A stretch of 64,000 nucleotides of DNA from Paracoccaceae bacterium (lineage in GTDB: Bacteria; Pseudomonadota; Alphaproteobacteria; Rhodobacterales; Rhodobacteraceae): the NCBI GenBank assembly GCA_018607905.1, contig JABBAP010000039.1, positions 17,231 to 81,230 on the forward strand, given 5' to 3'. Positions 36,112 through 44,421 of this stretch are shown piece after piece (position 1 is the stretch's first letter; the number at the start of each line of letters is the position of its first letter). A model generated the notes under the pieces. The model had not been told where the DNA came from and made no database searches. It saw only the letters and a program-made list of their open reading frames with translations. A program made the translations under genes and the position numbers.

Positions 36112-36962
36112 TCGTCCACAACTCCATTGCGCAACACGCCCACGCCTTCAACTTCTACTTCTACCACATCGCCGGGTTTCAGGAAAATCGGCGGATCAAA
36201 CCGCGCACCTGCCCCCGTCGGCGTACCCGTGATGATCATGTCGCCCGGAACCAGCGTCGTAAAGGTTGAGATATAGGCGATTTCATCCGCGTGACTGAAA
36301 ATCATCCGACTGCTGCGATCCGATTGGCGCACTTCGCCGTTCACCCGCGTTTCCAACTTGATATCCAACAGTTGGCTCGGGTCTTTGAACGGCACAATCC
36401 ACGGCCCAATCGCCCCTGATCCATCCCAGTTTTTGCCCTGCGTGACGTTAAATTTCGCATGGCGCACCCAGTCGCGAATGGTGCCCTCGTTACAAATCGA
36501 CAGCGCCGCAATATGATCGAGCGCGTCTTCTTGTTTGATATGCCGCCCGCCCTTGCCGATCACCACGACGACCTCGCCCTCGTAATCCAATTGCACGGAT
36601 GCCTTGGGCCGCGTCAGTGGCACATCATGCCCAACAAAGGACCGTGCAAATCGCGGGAACAAAGACATGAATTTTGGCGCCTCTTTGCCGTCTTTGTATT
36701 CTGCATTTCGCTCAGGGAAGTTCACCCCGACACAGATAATTTTTTCTGGGCGCGGAATTGGGATCTCAAACACAAACGACCCGCTCGCATGCGTCACCGC
36801 TTTGCCATTTGCCGCCGCGTCCAAAGTATCGAGCCCATCATCCGCAATCACTTCGCGCAATGTCGGCCACTGCGGAAAATGATCGGACAGGGCAATCATC
36901 CCACCGTCCGTTACCGCGCCGTAAAATGTTTGGTCGTCGGCTGAATAAGTTGCAAATCGCAT
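36108..36962 (-). CDS. Fumarylacetoacetate hydrolase-family protein (HpaG-like)
   Basis: A 284-residue FAH-fold enzyme. IICVGVNFPERNAEYKDG, LDYEGEVVVVIGKGGRHI (metal-binding Glu) and DMIITGTPTGAG are the conserved family blocks. In this operon position, before hpaH and hpaI, the expected activity is decarboxylase/isomerase of the meta-cleavage product as in HpaG. It is single-length rather than the duplicated HpaG of E. coli, so other acylpyruvate hydrolase activity is possible. Promoter-proximal gene of the operon; upstream DNA carries GTTAAC-type operators. Confidence 0.85.
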   Translation of the reverse strand: MRFATYSADDQTFYGAVTDGGMIALSDHFPQWPTLREVIADDGLDTLDAAANGKAVTHASGSFVFEIPIPRPEKIICVGVNFPERNAEYKDGKEAPKFMSLFPRFARSFVGHDVPLTRPKASVQLDYEGEVVVVIGKGGRHIKQEDALDHIAALSICNEGTIRDWVRHAKFNVTQGKNWDGSGAIGPWIVPFKDPSQLLDIKLETRVNGEVRQSDRSSRMIFSHADEIAYISTFTTLVPGDMIITGTPTGAGARFDPPIFLKPGDVVEVEVEGVGVLRNGVVDE

Positions 36963-36996
36963 CGGGAATCCTCGTGTAAGATGGGTTGAAATATAG

Positions 36997-37059
36997 ATAA
37001 CACGTTAACGAGGTTATGCAAGAAAGACTATTTCACGCGCCCGTTAACACCTATTAACG
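36997..37059 (-). promoter_or_regulatory. Putative operator cluster upstream of the hpa-like operon
   Basis: Within 100 bases upstream of the FAH-family start two dyads occur. The first is ATAAC...GTTAT surrounding CGTTAACG (36997-37017). The second is CGTTAA, six bases, TTAACG (37042-37059). The spacing would suit a dimeric repressor or activator binding two sites. No regulator gene is adjacent on that side. Pattern-based prediction. Confidence 0.4.
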
Positions 37060-37078
37060 CGATTACCCTTTAAAAAAG

Positions 37079-37160
37079 TGCCATACAAAGTGCCATACAC
37101 ATGCCATACGCTTTGCATACACTTTGCATATGTTTTGCAGCCTTTTGCCATACGTTTTCA
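37079..37160 (+). repeat. Iteron array (TGCCATAC / TGCATAC), left arm of inverted repeat
   Basis: Seven copies of a TGCCATAC or TGCATA-like core begin at about 37080, 37091, 37102, 37114, 37125, 37136 and 37146, i.e. every 10-12 bases. Positions 37087-37120 (34 bp) recur perfectly, inverted, at 45635-45668. The whole gene-free stretch 36963-37329 thus holds the hpa operators, this array, and two further GTTAAC sites (near 37175 and 37197); I see no gene in it. Confidence 0.75.
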
Positions 37161-37329
37161 GCTTGGAATTTCGTCGTTAACCTTTGCCGTTTTCGCGTTA
37201 ACGAATGACAATCGTTCAACTTGCGCCGACCCAATACCTATCGCAAAAAACCTAATTTTTGATCGAGCAGGCGAACCTTTTGCAGCGGTGCCCAAGCGTC
37301 CAAAACACGCCAAGACAAGCGCCTATTCC

Positions 37330-39018
37330 TCACCCGCCACGATGCTTAAACGAATCCCGTCGAAACGAATAAAGTGCGTTAGGATCAACGGCCACATCCA
37401 CCACCGCAGGCTTTCCACAGGCCAAGGCTGCCGTGATTGCATCTCCAACTTCTCCAATCTTATCAACAGAGTACCCCGCCGCGCCGTATAATTCAGCCGC
37501 CTTTGCGAAATCAGGCGAAGACACATCCGCACCAATATACCGCCCATTGAAAAAGTCCCTTTGATAGGCTTTTTCCGCGCCCCAACAACCGTTGTTCATC
37601 ACCACAGTAACAGTGTTAATTCCATGATCCACAGCGGTGGACAGCTCGGAAATCGTCATCCCAAATCCACCATCCCCCATCAACGAAACCACAGGGCGAT
37701 CAGGCTGCGCGCACTTAATCCCCAGCCCACACGCGAAAGAGAACCCCACAAGCCCAAAATCCATCGGCGTATGGAGCGATTTTGGCGACCAGTAATTCAA
37801 CGCATCCGTAGCCTGCAAACACAGGGTTCCGGCATCCATTGTAATGGCTGTATCTTGGGGGATCACATCGCGAAAAACCTTAAACAAACCAGAGGGTTGG
37901 ATAGGTCCAACCCCCATCAGCGCATCCGCGTCCCGCTTGGCCAAATACGCGCCACGTTCGTCTTGAAATGCCGCTGTCCAATCCGCAATTTCATGGCGCT
38001 GAACCATGCGCCCAATGGCATCCGCAATTTGATTGGCCGCCGTCGGCGCATCGGCCCAAATCCCTACGGAAACGGGAAAAAATCGTCCAATTGCAGTGGG
38101 TTCCAGCTCCACTTGAATGATCTGCGCATCGCGATTGATGTTGTCGTAACTGTAGAACGTCGAATTAAATCCCAGCCGTGTTCCGAGCGCCAAAATCACG
38201 TCAGATTCTTTCACCAAACGCGACGCTACAACATTGCCACGCGGCCCCATCTGCCCCGCGTTTAGCGGGTGCCCAAACGGGATCGCATCGCCGTGTCCAG
38301 GTGAGGTTACAATCGGGCAATTTAGCACACTCGCCAGCCTAAGTGCAGCCTTATGTCCAGCCGTGTTTTTGATGCCCCCACCAGCGATAATCACGGGCCG
38401 CGCCGCCTTTTGCAGCAGCTCTGCTGCAGCCCTCACGCCATCGCCCCCCGCCGCGGGTAAGCTGTTGTTTCTATAATGTTTTGGACGTTGCAAATCATCG
38501 AAATCATGCTGACCAGACAGCACATCACGAGGCAGATTCAACTGCACTGGCCCACGGCGCGGCGTTAGCGCGGTGCGGAACGCCTCACGGAACATTTCGG
38601 GCACGCGGTCGGTGCTCGTCGCGGTCCATGTTTTCTTGGTAACTGGCGTGAAAATAGCCTGCTGATCCACCTCTTGAAACGCATCTCGGTACACATGCCC
38701 AGACGCCAACGCACCCGCGATTGAAACAACGGGTGAAAACGCCGCTTTGGCCTGCCCTAACCCCGTCACTAGGTTCGTCGCCCCTGGCCCATTTTGACCC
38801 GCCAAAATCACACCAGCCTCGCCAGATACCCGCGCATATCCATCCGCCATGTGGGTTCCCGTGCGCTCATCGTGCACACCGACAAAATTGATGCTTTCGC
38901 TGTCATAAAGCGCGTCAAACATCTCCATCGTGGCAGACCCAATCAACCCGAAAACAGTTTTGACTTCTTCAACTTCAATCGCAGCCACCGCCGCCTGGCC
39001 GCCAGACATCATCGCCAT
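37330..39018 (-). CDS. Thiamine-diphosphate-dependent enzyme (acetolactate synthase/Xsc-like)
   Basis: A 562-residue three-domain ThDP enzyme. The activating Glu is in FVGVHDERTGTHMADGYAR. The Pyr domain continues with GQNGPGATNLVTGLGQA; the central domain has VIIAGGGIKNTAGHKAA. The ThDP/Mg site is GDGGFGMTISELSTAVDHG ending in VVMNNGCWG. Such enzymes decarboxylate or ligate 2-oxo acids. It is the last gene of the flavin reductase-ALDH-monooxygenase-DUF1185-hydrolase operon, so decarboxylation of a pathway 2-oxo acid to an aldehyde for the ALDH is a plausible role (inference). MSGGQAAV from the third or fourth Met could be the true start. Confidence 0.88.
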   Translation of the reverse strand: MAMMSGGQAAVAAIEVEEVKTVFGLIGSATMEMFDALYDSESINFVGVHDERTGTHMADGYARVSGEAGVILAGQNGPGATNLVTGLGQAKAAFSPVVSIAGALASGHVYRDAFQEVDQQAIFTPVTKKTWTATSTDRVPEMFREAFRTALTPRRGPVQLNLPRDVLSGQHDFDDLQRPKHYRNNSLPAAGGDGVRAAAELLQKAARPVIIAGGGIKNTAGHKAALRLASVLNCPIVTSPGHGDAIPFGHPLNAGQMGPRGNVVASRLVKESDVILALGTRLGFNSTFYSYDNINRDAQIIQVELEPTAIGRFFPVSVGIWADAPTAANQIADAIGRMVQRHEIADWTAAFQDERGAYLAKRDADALMGVGPIQPSGLFKVFRDVIPQDTAITMDAGTLCLQATDALNYWSPKSLHTPMDFGLVGFSFACGLGIKCAQPDRPVVSLMGDGGFGMTISELSTAVDHGINTVTVVMNNGCWGAEKAYQRDFFNGRYIGADVSSPDFAKAAELYGAAGYSVDKIGEVGDAITAALACGKPAVVDVAVDPNALYSFRRDSFKHRGG

Positions 39019-39023
39019 GTCAC

Positions 39024-39833
39024 TTACCCTTTTTTCAGAAAATTCAATATCGGTGCACTAAACAGCACGGGGTTTTCCATCAGCCCCAAATGTTGCAATT
39101 CAGGAATGATCATGACCTGCGCCCCGGCAATTTCATCCGCAATAGCGACGCTCATTTCGGGTGTGCTGCCAGTGTCATTTTCACACGTGATAACAAGAGT
39201 TTGTGCGCTAATTTCAGGTTTAGGCGAACTCAATTCACGCACCCCATTTGCCAAAACCCATGCCGCTTGAGCGTAACTTTCAGGATCAGCAAGACCCCGC
39301 CATTCGCGCACCAAATCAGGCGATGGATCAGCGCTCGCCAAACAAGCAAGCGTAAACCACCGCTTGAGGGCCGCATCAAACGTCGAAAATGCGCCTTGCT
39401 CGCGCACTTGCAAAGCGCGCTGTTCCACAGATAATTGCCCATCTGAGCCGCGATCATGAGGAGAGTTCAATATCACCAACGCGGTTAGTTTTTGCGGGTG
39501 ATCCAAAGCAAACCTGCGATTGATCATTCCACCAATGGAAAACCCAACTACAGACGCCTGTTCAACATCCAGATAGTCCAACAATACCGCAAGTTGATCA
39601 GAATACAGTTTCAACGATGCCTTAGACGGCACGGGCGCAGATTGCCCATGCCCATAAAGATCGTAGCGCAGAACGCGGAATTCACGTTCAAGCGCAGGTA
39701 ACATTCCATTAAACACACCCGCGCACAGCCCAAGCCCGTGGATCAGCGCAACAACTGGCTTATCCTCGGGCCCGCTAAGCGCGAAAGCCGTGCCATCTGG
39801 GGCGGTTTTAAACACCCGCGGGGTTTTCCACAT
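39024..39833 (-). CDS. Alpha/beta hydrolase (PcaD/RutD-like)
   Basis: A 269-residue alpha/beta hydrolase. Oxyanion loop ALIHGLGLCAGVF, LRYDLYGHGQSA, nucleophile elbow VVGFSIGGMINRRFA, acid near ITCENDTG and His in PELQHLGLMENP. This arrangement is like 3-oxoadipate enol-lactonase and the aminoacrylate hydrolase RutD. It overlaps the end of the DUF1185 gene by 26 bases and ends five bases before the ThDP gene. In this operon it may hydrolyse a lactone, lactam or enamine generated by the flavin monooxygenase. Confidence 0.86.
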   Translation of the reverse strand: MWKTPRVFKTAPDGTAFALSGPEDKPVVALIHGLGLCAGVFNGMLPALEREFRVLRYDLYGHGQSAPVPSKASLKLYSDQLAVLLDYLDVEQASVVGFSIGGMINRRFALDHPQKLTALVILNSPHDRGSDGQLSVEQRALQVREQGAFSTFDAALKRWFTLACLASADPSPDLVREWRGLADPESYAQAAWVLANGVRELSSPKPEISAQTLVITCENDTGSTPEMSVAIADEIAGAQVMIIPELQHLGLMENPVLFSAPILNFLKKG

Positions 39834-40404
39834 CGCGGCCCATTTCTGCTAGATCCTGATAGCGATCGCCAATTCGGTGGTGCGGGTGCCCGCCAACAGA
39901 TGCCCCAAATGCGATGATCACTTCGTCGTCGGCGGGTGCGTCTGGCACGTTCAAATGGATCGTTTGATAGTGCGAACGACGCCCGCCATCATTTTTATCC
40001 ATCAACGGAATCATCATCGCGCACCCAGCAGCACCGCGCGTATTTGTAAACGCGAGGTAGGATTTCGCATTCACGGCATCACGCAACTGATTGCCAAAAA
40101 ACAGTGTGTGCGTAAGGGCTTGCGCGTGTTCCAGCGATCCGCCCATGCCAACGACCGATGCCTTGCCGTAGCCTTCTAACGTGTCGCTGGTCACATCCAA
40201 AATCATTTCGGTCAGTAGTTTTCCGACCACCGGACCAGATTCAATGATCGCAGGGCGCAGGTTTTCAACGTATCCCATTCCAAACCAAGGATTCTTGATA
40301 ATCGCAAGCGCGGCGACCAATTTTGTCGCGGGTTCAACGGCGCGGCCTTCCTCGATCAATGTGTTTTGAACGTGCAGCAGCGTACGGCGGATTTCTACGG
40401 TCAT
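39808..40404 (-). CDS. DUF1185 'amino acid synthesis' family protein
   Basis: A 198-residue protein that I recognise as PF06684 (AA_synth, formerly DUF1185): RRTLLHVQNTLIEEGRAVEPATKLVAALAIIKNPW, GYGKASVVGMGGSLEHAQALTH, and DDEVIIAFGASVGGHPHHR. The family adopts a variant of the Bacillus chorismate mutase fold and its reaction is not established. Members typically sit in catabolic operons with luciferase-like monooxygenases. RutC of the pyrimidine pathway also has a chorismate-mutase-like fold, hence the comparison drawn in the findings. Confidence 0.85.
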   Translation of the reverse strand: MTVEIRRTLLHVQNTLIEEGRAVEPATKLVAALAIIKNPWFGMGYVENLRPAIIESGPVVGKLLTEMILDVTSDTLEGYGKASVVGMGGSLEHAQALTHTLFFGNQLRDAVNAKSYLAFTNTRGAAGCAMMIPLMDKNDGGRRSHYQTIHLNVPDAPADDEVIIAFGASVGGHPHHRIGDRYQDLAEMGRDVENPAGV

Positions 40405-40416
40405 ATCTTTGGTTCC

Positions 40417-41451
40417 TTAGCAAAATTCGGGCATAACTTCGTCGATGAACAACTGCATCGAGCGTTTTTGATTTTCAATATCCAAGCCCATCGACGCGTA
40501 ATACAAGAACCCGTCAATGCCGAGGGCTTCGTATTTTTTCAATTTCGCGATTACTTGATCGGGCGTCCCAAACATCAGATTTTCTTCCAGCATATTGGGT
40601 TCGACGCGCACGTTACCTTCTAACTCTTCAAACGGCACGGGATCAGGAAAACCATCCACAACATCGCCCTTTTTCATCATCAGATTTCCAAACAGTGACA
40701 ACACATTGCGAACGGCCCCAAGTGCGGCTTGGCGATCCGCTTCATTCGCATAAACTGCCGTGTGGCGCATTGTCGTGAATTTACCCGAAAAACTCGGGTT
40801 CAAACGCGCCTTGGCATCATCCAAACGTTTCTTGTATTCTTCCAGTTCAGAAAACGGCAACGTCAGCGCCCAAGACATGATATTGCAATTGTTTTCAACG
40901 GCATAGTCATAGGTAATCGGCGCGCGCGCAGCGACCCAGACAGGCACGTTTTCTTGCAGTGGTTTCGGGCAAGACGTGGCTTTTGGAAACTGCCAATATT
41001 CGCCATTATGTTCCACATCACCATGCCAAAGCGCCTGAACGACGGGCAACATTTCTTGCATATATTTATAGCTGTCACGCTGATCTAAACCTGGTTTCAT
41101 ACGATCAAATTCGCGCTGATATGCGCCTGATCCGATGCCAAATTCCAACCGCCCGTTAGACAGCAAATCCAACATCGCAGCTTCGCCAGCCAGATTGATC
41201 GGATGCCAATATGCCGCATTCACCACCCCTGCGCCAAGGCGGATATTTTGCGTGTGTTCAGCCCACCACGTCATCAATTGAAACGGGTTCGGTGCGATTG
41301 TCATTTCAAGCGCGTGATGCTCCGCCGCCCAAACGATTTCGAACCCCGCTTTATCGGCCATTTTGACCATTTCAAGCGTGTGATCGCGCACCTCAACCAT
41401 CGAGGCTTGGTCGGTGATGCGCTCAAGATTTATTGCAAGATGGAATTTCAT
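40417..41451 (-). CDS. Luciferase-like (LLM) flavin-dependent monooxygenase
   Basis: A 344-residue bacterial-luciferase-fold protein: MKFHLAINLERITDQ, AGFEIVWAAEHHALEMTIAPNP, IRLGAGVVNAAYWHPINLAGEAAMLDLLSNGRLEFGIGSG, and GTPDQVIAKLKKYEALGIDG are the usual blocks. Enzymes of this family take reduced FMN from a separate flavin reductase, which is encoded two genes upstream in the same operon. Together they form a two-component oxygenase. The substrate is not predictable from sequence; small nitrogen heterocycles or amides are possible. Confidence 0.9.
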   Translation of the reverse strand: MKFHLAINLERITDQASMVEVRDHTLEMVKMADKAGFEIVWAAEHHALEMTIAPNPFQLMTWWAEHTQNIRLGAGVVNAAYWHPINLAGEAAMLDLLSNGRLEFGIGSGAYQREFDRMKPGLDQRDSYKYMQEMLPVVQALWHGDVEHNGEYWQFPKATSCPKPLQENVPVWVAARAPITYDYAVENNCNIMSWALTLPFSELEEYKKRLDDAKARLNPSFSGKFTTMRHTAVYANEADRQAALGAVRNVLSLFGNLMMKKGDVVDGFPDPVPFEELEGNVRVEPNMLEENLMFGTPDQVIAKLKKYEALGIDGFLYYASMGLDIENQKRSMQLFIDEVMPEFC

Positions 41452-41460
41452 TTTCGCCTC

Positions 41461-42942
41461 CTATCGTGGGGTAAATTGCGGTGGCAGCGGATCGGATGAC
41501 ATGTTCATCCACACCGTTTTGGGCCGCGTGTAATCATAAACCGCTTGGTATCCACTCTCGCGACCATAGCCAGAGTTTTTCATGCCGCCAAATTCAGCGA
41601 CAGGTGAAATAACGCGGTAGGTGTTCACCCAAATGATCCCCGCCTTCACAGCCTTTGAAACACGCAAAGAGCGCGCAGAATCTCGGGTGAAAATCCCTGC
41701 GGCAAGCCCATGTTTTGTGTCATTGGCCAGCCGAACAGCCTCTTGCTCGGTCTTAAACCGCACAACGCTGACGACAGGGCCAAACAATTCGGTGTCGACA
41801 ATCCGCAGATCATGGCTCGGGCAATCAACAATTGTGGGTTCAAAAAAGATCCCTTCCAGCCCCACGGGAACGGCACCGCCCGCGCGAATCGTCGCGCCCT
41901 CAGTGATCGCATGAGCCACTTCGCGTTTGATGTGATCTTGCTGGCCTTTGGTGCACAGCGGCCCCATTTCGGTTTCATCTAACATCGGGTCGCCGATCTT
42001 TACAGTCTTCGCCACAGCCACCAGTTTTTCGATGAATTCATCTGCGATGTCTTCTTGTAACAACAAGCGCGAACCTGCCACGCAGGATTGACCAGTAGCG
42101 GCGAATATTCCGCCCACCGATCCGTTCACTGCACTTTCGATATCTGCGTCGGCAAACACGATAAAAGGCGATTTTCCACCAAGTTCAAGCGACACTTCGG
42201 CGAAATTCTCGGCTGAGTTTTGAATGACATGGCGCGCAGAAACAGGGCCACCCGTGAACGACACGCGCGCCACTTTTGGATGGCTCGTCAACACTTTACC
42301 GCACGGATCACCGTGGCCAGAAATGATGTTCACCACACCATCTGGAATGCCCGCCTGGGCAATCAATTTCCCAAATTCCAACATCGGTGCTGCGGCGTGT
42401 TCTGATGTTTTCAAAACAATGGTATTTCCTGCGGCCAAGGCAGGGCCGATTTTAACTGCTGACAAAAACAACTGACTGTTCCACGGCACAATCGCAGCGA
42501 TTACGCCAAGAGGCTCGCGCTGTGTAAAAACAAACATGTCAGGTTTGTCGATGGGCAGGGTTTCACCCATAATCTTATCTGCTGCACCTGCGAAAAAGTG
42601 AAAAAATTCAGCTATATACTTGGCTTGCCAGCGTGTTTCTTTCAGCATTTTTCCCGTGTCGCGGGTTTCCAACGCACCCAGTTTTTCTGAATTCTCAGCC
42701 AACAGATCACCAAGGCGGCGCAAACACTGCCCGCGTTGTGTTGGCGTCATCGCAGGCCAGGTACCTGCGTTAAAAGCACGATCTGCGGCGTCTACTGCGC
42801 GGTTCACGTCATCAGCCGTTGCCTCTGGAATTTCAGCCCAAATTTGCCCTGTTGCAGGGTTAAAGCTGGTAAATGTTGCCCCGTCAGATGCTCCGACCCA
42901 TTCCCCATCAATCAACATTTTGAATTGCTCTAGATTAGCCAT
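41461..42942 (-). CDS. NAD(P)-dependent aldehyde dehydrogenase
   Basis: A 493-residue ALDH. VPWNSQLFLSAVKIGPALAAGNTIVLKTSEHA binds the cofactor; catalytic Glu is in VSLELGGKSPFIVF and catalytic Cys in AATGQSCVAGSRL; the C-terminal GMKNSGYGRESG is typical. It would oxidise an aldehyde intermediate of the operon's pathway, possibly that released by the ThDP enzyme. The ATG overlaps the TAA of the flavin reductase gene by one base. Confidence 0.93.
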   Translation of the reverse strand: MANLEQFKMLIDGEWVGASDGATFTSFNPATGQIWAEIPEATADDVNRAVDAADRAFNAGTWPAMTPTQRGQCLRRLGDLLAENSEKLGALETRDTGKMLKETRWQAKYIAEFFHFFAGAADKIMGETLPIDKPDMFVFTQREPLGVIAAIVPWNSQLFLSAVKIGPALAAGNTIVLKTSEHAAAPMLEFGKLIAQAGIPDGVVNIISGHGDPCGKVLTSHPKVARVSFTGGPVSARHVIQNSAENFAEVSLELGGKSPFIVFADADIESAVNGSVGGIFAATGQSCVAGSRLLLQEDIADEFIEKLVAVAKTVKIGDPMLDETEMGPLCTKGQQDHIKREVAHAITEGATIRAGGAVPVGLEGIFFEPTIVDCPSHDLRIVDTELFGPVVSVVRFKTEQEAVRLANDTKHGLAAGIFTRDSARSLRVSKAVKAGIIWVNTYRVISPVAEFGGMKNSGYGRESGYQAVYDYTRPKTVWMNMSSDPLPPQFTPR

Positions 42943-43439
42943 TAATCTTCCCCTTTTTTGAATTCACCAAAACCACCGTCGAAATAAATCAAAGGCGAAA
43001 TTTTGGATGATCCGGCCCAAGTCACTTGGCCAAAAAATGCAGTGTGACTGCCTTGAACAACGAAGTGCACAACATCGCAAGAAAAGCTGGTGCTGTCTTC
43101 TAAATGCGGGGCGTCCCAATCCGTGTGCGGAACATCAGAAAAACGATTCTCCACTTGTAAATCGTCACTGCCCGCAAAACGCATCGCCATTTCGGCGGTG
43201 TTTTTTGCCAACACACAGACTGCAAAATTCCCATTTTCTTCAACGGCTTTTGCAATGCGACTATCGCTGCGAAGACACACCATCACAGTTGGCGGATCAG
43301 CAGAAACAGAGGCAAACGCGCTAACGGTAGCGCCGTGTTTGCCACTGGCACCATTCGTCGTCACCACCGTCACCGAAGACGCAACATGGCGCATTGCAGC
43401 GATGAAATCTTCGCGCTTAACTGGTGGGCGTTCGCTCAC
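42942..43439 (-). CDS. Flavin reductase, HpaC/RutF type
   Basis: A 165-residue NAD(P)H:FMN reductase (Flavin_Reduct domain): FIAAMRHVASSVTVVTTNG, KHGATVSAFASVSADPPTVMVCL, NFAVCVLAKNTAEMAMRFAG and SHTAFFGQVTWAG. It supplies reduced flavin to the LLM monooxygenase encoded in the same operon. GTG at 43439 (VSERPPVKREDF) was chosen; the frame is open to 43502, but the added hydrophobic stretch is unlike the family. First gene of the operon, divergent from the LysR gene. Confidence 0.88.
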   Translation of the reverse strand: MSERPPVKREDFIAAMRHVASSVTVVTTNGASGKHGATVSAFASVSADPPTVMVCLRSDSRIAKAVEENGNFAVCVLAKNTAEMAMRFAGSDDLQVENRFSDVPHTDWDAPHLEDSTSFSCDVVHFVVQGSHTAFFGQVTWAGSSKISPLIYFDGGFGEFKKGED

Positions 43440-43536
43440 TTTAGGGTCCGTTCGTGTTGTTGGTTTAACGTAGCAAATTAGAAGCAGTATTGCCCAAATC
43501 AATCTATTTGAAAAACGAATTTAATCGCATATAAAG

Positions 43537-43551
43537 TTCAAAATAGTTGAA
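43537..43551 (+). promoter_or_regulatory. LysR-type operator (T-N11-A dyad)
   Basis: TTCAAAATAGTTGAA is a perfect dyad (TTCAA, five bases, TTGAA) containing the T-N11-A core typical of LysR-family boxes. It lies 8 bases before the LysR ATG, overlapping its ribosome site, in the 120-base divergent region. It suits autoregulation; an activation site for the flavin reductase operon would be expected closer to 43.45-43.50 kb and was not clearly seen. Confidence 0.5.
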
Positions 43552-43559
43552 GTGTCGCC

Positions 43560-44417
43560 ATGAACCTTTCGAACCTACAAACATTCCTTGCGATCGTTGA
43601 AACGAGCAGTCTGATCAGGGCGTCCGAGAATTTGAACGTTACGCAATCCACCATCACTGCACGGCTGAAAACACTGGAACAGGAGTTGGGTCAAACGCTG
43701 TTTCTGCGCCGTAAATCGGGTACAACGATGACCGCGCATGGGGCGAAATTTTTGCGCTATGCCGAGGTAATGGTCGAGTTGTGGCGCCAAGCAAAACAGG
43801 AATCGGCGCTGCCAGCTGGCGTTACGGCATTGGTGAACATTGGGTGTCATTCTGATCTGCGAAAAGGATTGGGGCAGCGGCTATTGGATGACATATTAGG
43901 GGCAAACGAAAATCTAGCCGTGAGCGCTTGGTCGGGGTCAAATTCGGATCTGTCACACTGGCTGAACAGCGGTTTGGTGGACATTGCAGTGACCAATAAC
44001 ACCGCAACCGAGGATGGGTTTCGGTTACATGTTTTGGCTGATGATCCACTGATTTTAGTGTCTAGCGACCCTGCAAGTCCGATGCGATTTGATCCTCGTT
44101 ACATCTTTGTTGAAGGCGGCGAGCAATTTGGGCACGATCATGCGGCATATTACGCGGACGCGGATACGGCGCGGTTGAGTTTTGGATCCGCCAATTGGGC
44201 GCTGGAGCATTTGCTTGAAAACGGAGGTTCAGCATATTTGCCCGAACGCTTGGTGACAGAGTATTTGGAAATTGAAGTGTTGTACCGCATTGTTCGCGCG
44301 CCTAAATTCAGCCGAAAGACCTATGTTATTGTGAATGAAAAGTCCGCTGATGCGTGGGATTGGTTGCCAGATGTGATCAAAAAATTGCAGCATGCAACCG
44401 AGCAAAAAGGCAACTAA
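43560..44417 (+). CDS. LysR-family transcriptional regulator
   Basis: A 285-residue LTTR. Winged helix-turn-helix: NLQTFLAIVETSSLIRASENLNVTQSTITARLKTLEQELGQTLFLRR at residues 3-50 (e.g. LNVTQSTITARLKTLE is the recognition region). The effector-binding domain runs from ~95 onward but is divergent. It is transcribed divergently from the flavin reductase-led operon and followed after four bases by an M20 deacylase gene, the normal arrangement for a local regulator controlling both directions. Confidence 0.92.
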   Translation: MNLSNLQTFLAIVETSSLIRASENLNVTQSTITARLKTLEQELGQTLFLRRKSGTTMTAHGAKFLRYAEVMVELWRQAKQESALPAGVTALVNIGCHSDLRKGLGQRLLDDILGANENLAVSAWSGSNSDLSHWLNSGLVDIAVTNNTATEDGFRLHVLADDPLILVSSDPASPMRFDPRYIFVEGGEQFGHDHAAYYADADTARLSFGSANWALEHLLENGGSAYLPERLVTEYLEIEVLYRIVRAPKFSRKTYVIVNEKSADAWDWLPDVIKKLQHATEQKGN

Positions 44418-44421
44418 AGAA

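Noticed and set aside
37079..37160. Possible CRISPR-like array
   Set aside because: Repeat unit is only 7-8 bases with 3-4-base separators; no spacers and no cas genes. Treated as iterons.
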